This document shows positions 7,260 to 11,839 of a stretch of DNA of 11,839 nt, piece by piece; the first letter of the stretch is position 1, and each line of letters starts with the position of its first letter. Position numbers and translations under genes: made by a program. Source of the DNA: an uncultured Collinsella sp. (lineage in GTDB: Bacteria > Actinomycetota > Coriobacteriia > Coriobacteriales > Coriobacteriaceae). The notes beneath the pieces are model-generated. The model did not search any database and had not been told where the DNA came from. It saw only the letters and a list, made by a program, of their open reading frames with translations. The DNA lies in assembly GCA_902490095.1 (NCBI GenBank), contig CABUCQ010000056.1:1-11839 (forward strand), read 5' to 3'.

Positions 7260-7974
7260 GCGTGTCCTCCGCAGTGTCGTCAGTGGCCAGGAATTCCTCG
7301 CCACCGACCGCCTCGACATCATCAATATCGGTATCGAGCAGCTCGCGCTCTTCGTCTAGGTCCTCGGCTTGCTCCTCGAGCGTGGACTGAATACTGCGGC
7401 CGCTCAGGCGCTCGCGGATAAACTGGCGCGACTGCTCGTCGGGGGCAAACTGCTCCAGATCGGGTAGGTCGCGGGTGGAGCGCAGGCCGAACTTTTCCAA
7501 GAAGGCGTTGGTCGTGCCGTAAATGATGGCCTGACCGCGCTCGGGGTCACGGCCGAGCTCGCGCACCAGACCCTTGTCCACGAGCGACGCGATGACGCCG
7601 TCTGAGTTGACGCCGCGGATGCCCTTGACCACCTCGCGCGTTACGGGCTGGTGGTATGCGATCACGGCCAGGGTTTCGAGCGCCGCCTGCGACAGCTTTT
7701 GCGTGTCCCAGCTCAACACATAGGCCTCGACTACGTCGTGGTAGGCAGGATGCGTGAACAGGCGCCAGCCGCCGGCGACCTCGCGCAGCTGAAAGCCGCG
7801 ATTGGCCTCCTCGTACTCAACCTTGAGCTCGGCGAGCAGCGACGCGCACTCGCCCGGGGCGATATCCAGTGCGCCGGCCAGCGCGGGCGCACTCACCGGG
7901 TCGCTCGACACCAGCAGCAGCGCCTCGAGAGCGCCTTTGAGGCTGTTTGCCTCCAGCGTGGAAAGGGTTGACAT
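7246..7974 (-). CDS. scpB: Segregation and condensation protein ScpB
   Basis: Winged-helix (kite) subunit that dimerises and binds the kleisin ScpA in the SMC-ScpAB complex, which organises and separates chromosomes. 242 residues. The first winged helix covers about 10-90. The second contains the family's best conserved stretch from LSQAALETLAVIAYHQPVTR (94-113) through GVNSDGVIASLV (121-132), then LVRELGR (136-142) and YGTTNAFLEKFGL (152-164). The tail after about 198 is very acidic (EEQAEDLDEERELLD and on to the end), unusually long for the core fold and probably disordered. ATG at 7972-7974; AGGAG (7983-7987) includes the stop codon of scpA. Confidence 0.96.
   Translation of the reverse strand: MSTLSTLEANSLKGALEALLLVSSDPVSAPALAGALDIAPGECASLLAELKVEYEEANRGFQLREVAGGWRLFTHPAYHDVVEAYVLSWDTQKLSQAALETLAVIAYHQPVTREVVKGIRGVNSDGVIASLVDKGLVRELGRDPERGQAIIYGTTNAFLEKFGLRSTRDLPDLEQFAPDEQSRQFIRERLSGRSIQSTLEEQAEDLDEERELLDTDIDDVEAVGGEEFLATDDTAEDTHDED
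7266..7270 (-). promoter_or_regulatory. rluB Shine-Dalgarno inside scpB
   Basis: GGAGG on the minus strand within the acidic tail codons of scpB, 6 nt before the ATG at 7257-7259 and 9 nt before the ATG at 7254-7256. It decides for the long form of RluB over a start at 7161-7163. Confidence 0.65.
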
Positions 7975-7985
7975 GGTTGCGGCTC

Positions 7986-8795
7986 CTATTCGGTGAGCTC
8001 GGGGCCCTCGCCGGGCACGTATGCCTCGGCTCCCTCGACTCGGTTGATTTGAATGGTTCCAAAGATCTCATCTTGGCTCAGCGTGAGCGAGCCGCGTTTG
8101 GCGAGCTCCAGCATGGCCAGGAAGGTGACGACGAGCTGCTCGGTGGTGGCGTCGCCGTCCAGTAGCTCGCGGAAGGTACAGGTTTGGTGCGCCATGGTAA
8201 AGCGGTCGACCGAGGCCACCGTCAGGTCGAGCGGCACGCGATGGGGTGCCACGTGTTCGGCTTCCAGCAGGAAGGTCTGCCGTTTGCCATCCAGGTCGGC
8301 ACAGATAACGGCCAGACCGCGCAGGGTAATGCCGGCCAGATAGTCCGGCATGAGGCCCAGGAACTCGGGGTCGGGGCCGGCCACACGCGGGTGCATGCGG
8401 CTCTCGGCCTGCATGCGCGCGCCAAGGGCTGCCGCCGCGCCCTTAAACTGCTTGTAGGCGATCAGGCGCTGGATCAGGACCTCGCGCAAGGCGTCGCCGT
8501 CGAGCGCGCTAAGTTCCTCGAGGTCTTCGTCGATCTCGTCATCGTCGTCGGCTTTGCGCGGGGCCTCCTGCGGCACCAGCGAGGCGGCCTTGATATCCAA
8601 AAGGGTTGCCGCGACCAGCAAAAAGTCGCTCGCCACGTCTAGGTCCAGCGCCTCGATGCGCTCGGCCTCAGCCAGGTATTGCTCGGCCACCTCGCTGATC
8701 GAGATGGCGCCGATATCTACTTTTTGGCGGGTTACCAGCTGCAGCAGCAGGTCGAATGGTCCGCTGTAGACCTGCGTCGACACGCGATACGACAT
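7986..8795 (-). CDS. scpA: Segregation and condensation protein ScpA (kleisin)
   Basis: Kleisin that bridges the two SMC heads and carries the ScpB dimer. 269 residues. The N-terminal SMC-neck-binding domain opens with YSGPFDLLLQLV (10-21), DIGAISISEVAEQYL (27-41) and the helix DLDVASDFLLVAATLLDIKA (51-70). An acidic linker (82-94, DDDDEIDEDLEEL) leads into the ScpB-binding middle region. The C-terminal winged helix that contacts the SMC head cap lies at about 215-255 (VVTFLAMLELAKRGSL, then DEIFGTIQI). The ATG at 8793-8795 has a very strong AAAGGAGGT at 5 nt. It is the first gene after the largest gap in the window, so it may be the head of a sub-operon. Confidence 0.96.
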   Translation of the reverse strand: MSYRVSTQVYSGPFDLLLQLVTRQKVDIGAISISEVAEQYLAEAERIEALDLDVASDFLLVAATLLDIKAASLVPQEAPRKADDDDEIDEDLEELSALDGDALREVLIQRLIAYKQFKGAAAALGARMQAESRMHPRVAGPDPEFLGLMPDYLAGITLRGLAVICADLDGKRQTFLLEAEHVAPHRVPLDLTVASVDRFTMAHQTCTFRELLDGDATTEQLVVTFLAMLELAKRGSLTLSQDEIFGTIQINRVEGAEAYVPGEGPELTE

Positions 8796-8879
8796 CTTCG
8801 ACCTCCTTTGACGGCGCCTTCGCGGCGCGGTTTGGGTGCATGTTACGACCGTTTTGCACGATCGACCTGTAAGTTTACC
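8796..8879 (-). promoter_or_regulatory. Leader region upstream of scpA, with small hairpin and possible weak promoter
   Basis: 84 bp between the M50 protease gene and scpA, the largest non-coding gap here. It holds a GC-only inverted repeat, 8814-8818 pairing with 8824-8828 around a 5-nt loop, placed just before the ribosome-binding site. There is no T-run after it, so it is a poor terminator candidate. A weak promoter-like pair, TTCGCA at 8895-8900 and TAAACT at 8872-8877 with 17 bp between them (minus strand, four of six matches each), could start transcription. In sequence of this length such a match may be chance. Confidence 0.3.
8801..8809 (-). promoter_or_regulatory. Strong Shine-Dalgarno sequence of scpA
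   Basis: Reads AAAGGAGGT on the minus strand, 5 nt before the scpA ATG. It lies outside any coding sequence and settles the scpA start. Confidence 0.85.
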
Positions 8880-9563
8880 TTAGATGCCGGCGATTGCGAA
8901 GTTGAGCAACTGCTCAGCAAGCGGATACACGGTAACGTCGAAATAGCGGCCGATTACATCGATGCCGGTCCACATAGGCAGCAGGTATAGAACCAGGATG
9001 AGTATGGGCATAGCGTATTGCTGCAGACGGTAATAGTTGTTGAGCGCCGTGCCCTTGAGGAAGGGCACGATGATCGACGAGCCATCAAGCGGCGGAATCG
9101 GAATGAGGTTAAAGAACGCGAGCGACAGGTTGACCACGATAAACGTGGCGCCGAAGTTCATGATCTGCGACGCCACGGCAAAGGACATGCTGGCGTAGAG
9201 ATTGCCGTACGTTGCGTGCATGAGGGCGGCCGCGAGGCATGCGAGTGCGATGTTCGACGCGGGGCCGGCCACGCTCACCAGGACCTCGTCGCGCTTGGGG
9301 TGCCTGAGGTTGTTGAGGTAGACGGGCACGGGCTTGGCAAAGGCGAACACCGGGCCACCGGCTGCGAGCATGAGCAGTGGCAGGATGATGGTGCCGAACG
9401 GGTCGATATGGTTGAGCGGGTTGAGCGATACGCGTCCGCGCGAGCGCGCCGTTTTGTCGCCGAGAGCCCAGGCCGCGGCGGCGTGCGCGCTCTCGTGAAT
9501 GACGATGCCAACGATGACGGCGACGGCGCTGGCGAGCAGGTTCATGATGTAGCTGCTGGACAT
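8880..9563 (-). CDS. Site-2 protease family (M50) zinc metalloprotease, integral membrane
   Basis: Intramembrane zinc protease of the short S2P/M50 type without PDZ or CBS domain; the substrate is unknown. 227 residues with four to six hydrophobic segments. The zinc motif HESAH lies at 23-27 in the first membrane segment (H23, E24, H27), and the third ligand is Asp160 in NLIPIPPLDGSS (152-163). The conserved GRVSLNPLNHIDPFG (43-57) and AKPVPV (76-81) segments of this subfamily are both present. ATG at 9561-9563; AGGAG at 9570-9574 is fused with the stop codon of the gene before. Placement directly ahead of scpA-scpB, as I recall for many Gram-positive genomes, is conserved but functionally unexplained. 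All catalytic residues are intact, so it is probably active. Confidence 0.93.
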   Translation of the reverse strand: MSSSYIMNLLASAVAVIVGIVIHESAHAAAAWALGDKTARSRGRVSLNPLNHIDPFGTIILPLLMLAAGGPVFAFAKPVPVYLNNLRHPKRDEVLVSVAGPASNIALACLAAALMHATYGNLYASMSFAVASQIMNFGATFIVVNLSLAFFNLIPIPPLDGSSIIVPFLKGTALNNYYRLQQYAMPILILVLYLLPMWTGIDVIGRYFDVTVYPLAEQLLNFAIAGI

Positions 9564-9572
9564 GGCGCTCTC

Positions 9573-9869
9573 CTAGCGGACGCGGCGCGAGGCGCGCGTG
9601 AGCAGGTAGTCAATTACAAACAGGATGACGGCGACGATAGCGTAATCCAGGCGGAAGACGCCGCCAAAGGGAGAGGTGATGACGCCGTAGCCGGCGATGG
9701 CGCTCGGCAGCGCGCGCGAAAGCTCAACGACAAAGCCCACGATCTGCAGCTTGGCGGTCAGGCCGCTAAAGCACAGCAGCACGGTCATCGCGCTCATAAA
9801 GATGCCGCAGATACGACAGGCGATGGCGATGATGCTCATCGCCACGGCGGTGGCCTTACGAGAGTTCAC
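9573..9869 (-). CDS. Small membrane protein of unknown function (98 aa, GTG start)
   Basis: I do not recognise a family. The open frame continues upstream, but the GTG at 9867-9869 has GAGGAG (9877-9882) at 7 nt, and a longer form would overlap the ABC-F gene much more. The 98 residues hold a short basic N-terminus (NSRKA), a long hydrophobic stretch at about 7-37, a second at about 41-63 rich in Gly, Ala and Val, a third at about 75-90 (LDYAIVAVILFVIDYLL), and a basic end (TRASRRVR). Three membrane spans are therefore likely, with the C-terminus in the cytosol by the positive-inside rule. It overlaps the ABC-F gene by 14 bp, and its stop forms part of the ribosome site of the protease gene. 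It is therefore clearly part of the unit and probably real. Confidence 0.75.
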   Translation of the reverse strand: MNSRKATAVAMSIIAIACRICGIFMSAMTVLLCFSGLTAKLQIVGFVVELSRALPSAIAGYGVITSPFGGVFRLDYAIVAVILFVIDYLLTRASRRVR

Positions 9870-11839
9870 GCGCGGTCTCCTCTTCGATCTGGGTGGAAAG
9901 CTCCAACCATTCGTCCTCGAGCTTGGGCAGTTCTTGCTTAAGGCCGTTATATTCCCCCAGCGCGGCATTGAACTTGTCCTGATCGGCATAAAGCTCTTCG
10001 CTTGCCATCAATTCCATAAGCTCGTCATAGCGGGCGCGCTTTTTGTCGAGCTCCGTCTCGATCTTCTTAAGCTGGTTGCGCACGCCCTTGAGCTTTTTGT
10101 TGAGCGCAGCGCGGGCCTGGGCTTCGGCGCGCTTTTGCTCCTTGGTCTTTTTGCCCTCGGCAGGCTTAGGCGCCGCGGCGGGGGTGTCGGCCTGGGCGGC
10201 GCTGGCTTTGGTGGACTTGGCCGCGGCAGGCGCGCTATCCCCTGCCGCCTCGGCGGCGGCGCGGGCTGCGAGGTCCTCGCGCTTGTAGAGGTAGTAGTCG
10301 TAGTCGCCGTCGTAGACCGTGACCTTGCCGTCGCGGATGTCAATGATGCGATTGGCCACGGCGCGTACCAGGTGCTCGTCGTGGCTGATCAGCACAATGG
10401 TACCGGGGAAGTTTTGCAGGGCGTTCTCGAGCATGTCCACCGAGTCGATGTCCAGGTGGTTAGTGGGCTCGTCCAGGCACAGGAGCGCCTCGGGGGCCAC
10501 GAGCATCTTGGCGAGCGCTAGCCGCGCCTTTTCGCCACCGGAGAGGACGCGGACCTGCTTCTCGATGGAGTCGTTGTCGCTAAACAGGAAGGCGCCCAGC
10601 AGGCTGCGCTGCTGCGGCACGGTCCATTTGGGCGTGACGGTGTCGATCTCTTGCAGGACGGTATTGGACTCGGTCATGCCCTCGAGCGCGTGCTGAGCGT
10701 AGTATGCCACGCCCACGTTAGTGCCAAGGTCCCGGGTGCCGGTGGTGGGCGGCTCCAGGCCGGCGAGGATCTTCATGAGCGTGGACTTGCCGGCGCCGTT
10801 GGGGCCGACGAGCGCCACGTGCTCGCCGCGGTAGAGCTTGAGGTCGATATCGCTGTAGATGTGCTTGTCGCCGTAAGACTTGGACACGCCCTCCAGACCC
10901 ACGACCATGTCGCCCGAGCGCGGCGGGTCGGGGAACTTAAAATCGATGTGCTTGTGGCCCTCGGGCAGGATGACGAGCTCCTTTTTGATCTGCTCGATCT
11001 TGCGGATGCGCTCCTGCGCCTGGGCGGCCTTGGTGGGCTTGTAGCGGAACTTGTCGACGAAGACCTGCATGTGGGCGATGTCACGCTCCTGGGCGGCACG
11101 CTTGGCGCGCATCTGCTCCAGGTTGTCCTCGCGCTGCTTGAGGTAGCTGCTGTAGTTGCCGGTGTAGGTGGTCACGCGACGGTTTTCGAGTGCGGCGACG
11201 TGGTCGACGCAGGCGTCCATGAAGGCGCGGTCGTGGCTGACGATGAGGACGGCGCCGTCGTAGTTGGCGATAAAGCCGCGCAGCCACTGGACGCTTTCGA
11301 GGTCCAGGTGGTTGGTGGGCTCGTCTAGAAGCAGCAGGTCGGGGTGGCGCAGGAAGAGCTTGGCCAGCGCGATGCGCATCTGCCAGCCGCCCGAAAACTC
11401 GGAGCACGGGCGCTCAAAGTCGGTGACCTTAAAGCCCAGGCCGGATAGGATTTTGCGGGCGTTGCTCTCGAGCTCGTAGCCGCCCAGGTGCTCAAAGCGG
11501 TCCTGGACCTGGCCGTACTCGTTGAGGAGGGCATCGACGTCCTTGCCCTGCTCGGAGAGCTCGGTGATCTGAGCCTGCAGCTCGTTAGCGCGTTCGCCCA
11601 TGCGGCGAATTTCCTTGGCGGCGGCCATGACCTCGGCGAGAATGGTGGTGTCCTTTTGCTCCAGGTTGGTTTCCTGCTCTAGGTAGCCTACCTGGCAGTC
11701 CTTGGCATACTGGACCTGGCCGGCATCGGGGCTGTCGATGCCCATGATGATCTTGAGCATGGTGGTTTTGCCGGCGCCGTTGGGTCCCACGAGCGCGAAG
11801 CGCTCGCCGGGGTTGATCTGGAAGGACGCGCCGCTAAAG
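9856..11839 (-). CDS. ABC-F family ATPase (translation factor type), cut by right edge
   Basis: Soluble ABC-F protein with two ATPase domains and no membrane part; family members bind the ribosomal E site and rescue or regulate stalled translation. 660 residues are visible; the true start lies beyond the window. ATPase 1: Walker A GPNGAGKTT (codons 11761-11787), signature FSGGWQMRIALA, and Walker B/D-loop LLLLDEPTNHLD (11302-11337). The inter-domain arm is charged and helical (about 10950-11130). ATPase 2: GPNGAGKST (about 10779-10805), LSGGEKARLALAK, LCLDEPTNHLD and VLISHDEH. An Ala/Pro/Lys-rich linker (10102-10272) leads to a C-terminal coiled coil ending in EEETARELS. The architecture resembles Bacillus YdiF or Uup more than short EttA. 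Both ATPase sites look intact. It is probably a housekeeping member rather than an antibiotic-resistance one, but sequence alone cannot decide. Confidence 0.93.
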   Translation of the reverse strand, partial: FSGASFQINPGERFALVGPNGAGKTTMLKIIMGIDSPDAGQVQYAKDCQVGYLEQETNLEQKDTTILAEVMAAAKEIRRMGERANELQAQITELSEQGKDVDALLNEYGQVQDRFEHLGGYELESNARKILSGLGFKVTDFERPCSEFSGGWQMRIALAKLFLRHPDLLLLDEPTNHLDLESVQWLRGFIANYDGAVLIVSHDRAFMDACVDHVAALENRRVTTYTGNYSSYLKQREDNLEQMRAKRAAQERDIAHMQVFVDKFRYKPTKAAQAQERIRKIEQIKKELVILPEGHKHIDFKFPDPPRSGDMVVGLEGVSKSYGDKHIYSDIDLKLYRGEHVALVGPNGAGKSTLMKILAGLEPPTTGTRDLGTNVGVAYYAQHALEGMTESNTVLQEIDTVTPKWTVPQQRSLLGAFLFSDNDSIEKQVRVLSGGEKARLALAKMLVAPEALLCLDEPTNHLDIDSVDMLENALQNFPGTIVLISHDEHLVRAVANRIIDIRDGKVTVYDGDYDYYLYKREDLAARAAAEAAGDSAPAAAKSTKASAAQADTPAAAPKPAEGKKTKEQKRAEAQARAALNKKLKGVRNQLKKIETELDKKRARYDELMELMASEELYADQDKFNAALGEYNGLKQELPKLEDEWLELSTQIEEETARELS
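9877..9882 (-). promoter_or_regulatory. Shine-Dalgarno for the 98-aa membrane protein, inside the ABC-F gene
   Basis: GAGGAG on the minus strand, 7 nt before the GTG at 9867-9869, inside the last codons of the ABC-F gene. It is the main argument for the GTG start. Confidence 0.65.
10102..10272 (-). other. Low-complexity Ala/Pro/Lys linker in the ABC-F protein
   Basis: This stretch encodes a run of mostly Ala, Lys, Pro, Glu and Gln residues between the second ATPase domain and the C-terminal coiled coil. It is likely a flexible tether. The codons are GC-rich like the rest of the gene, so it is not an insertion with foreign composition. Confidence 0.6.

Noticed and set aside
8903..8916. Near-perfect palindrome TGAGCA-AC-TGCTCA
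   Set aside because: Lies inside the coding end of the M50 gene (Glu-Gln-Leu-Leu codons), has only a 2-nt centre, and is not repeated elsewhere that I can see. Chance is the simpler reading.
9018..9941. Plus-strand open frame of 307 codons across the M50 gene and the 98-aa gene
   Set aside because: Crosses two supported genes on the opposite strand, has Asp/Gly/Arg-rich composition, and no recognisable motif.
1..11839. Mobile elements, prophage, CRISPR, tRNA or rRNA genes, toxin-antitoxin pairs
   Set aside because: Coding sequence is continuous on one strand with gaps of at most 84 bp. I saw no direct repeat arrays, transposase or tRNA-like fold, and none of the genes has defence-system domains.

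Overview
This window is a densely packed, GC-rich stretch of bacterial chromosome. All thirteen genes lie on the minus strand, so transcription runs from the right edge to the left edge. Gene content, gene order and GC-rich codon use point to an actinobacterium, most likely of class Coriobacteriia (Collinsella or a relative). That placement is inference from gene order and protein style, not from a database search. There is no mobile element, CRISPR array, rRNA or tRNA that I can see, and no hallmark of recent transfer.

Layout in transcription order, right to left. (1) An ABC-F translation ATPase, cut by the right edge (to 9856). (2) A 98-residue membrane protein of unknown function with a GTG start (9573-9869). 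(3) A site-2-type M50 metalloprotease (8880-9563). (4) scpA and (5) scpB, the kleisin and its partner in the SMC chromosome-segregation complex (7986-8795, 7246-7974). (6) An RluB/RsuA-family pseudouridine synthase (6285-7259). (7) cmk, cytidylate kinase (5532-6218). (8) A PlsC-like acyltransferase (4800-5528). (9) ispH, last step of the MEP isoprenoid pathway (3898-4797). (10) A DUF512 PDZ plus radical-SAM-like protein (2453-3895). (11) der, the double-GTPase ribosome assembly factor (1108-2442). (12) plsY (432-1115). (13) gpsA, cut by the left edge (1-422).

The genes look like one long transcription unit, or two or three overlapping ones. Ten of the twelve junctions are 11 bp or shorter, or overlap. 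Only 8796-8879 (before scpA) and 6219-6284 (before cmk) leave room for leader sequence. At five junctions the stop codon of one gene is built into the Shine-Dalgarno sequence of the next, which suggests translational coupling.

The unit mixes growth functions. GpsA makes glycerol-3-phosphate, and PlsY and PlsC acylate it to phosphatidic acid. IspH supplies isoprenoid precursors and Cmk supplies CDP/dCDP. Der, the pseudouridine synthase and the ABC-F protein act on ribosomes, and ScpAB acts on the chromosome. The order combines the actinobacterial block scpA-scpB-rluB-cmk-der with the clostridial-type block cmk-plsC-ispH-DUF512-der-plsY-gpsA.

I found no obviously new system. The parts least explained are the 98-residue membrane protein, the DUF512 protein, and the PlsC-like enzyme whose catalytic HX4D motif reads HX4E.
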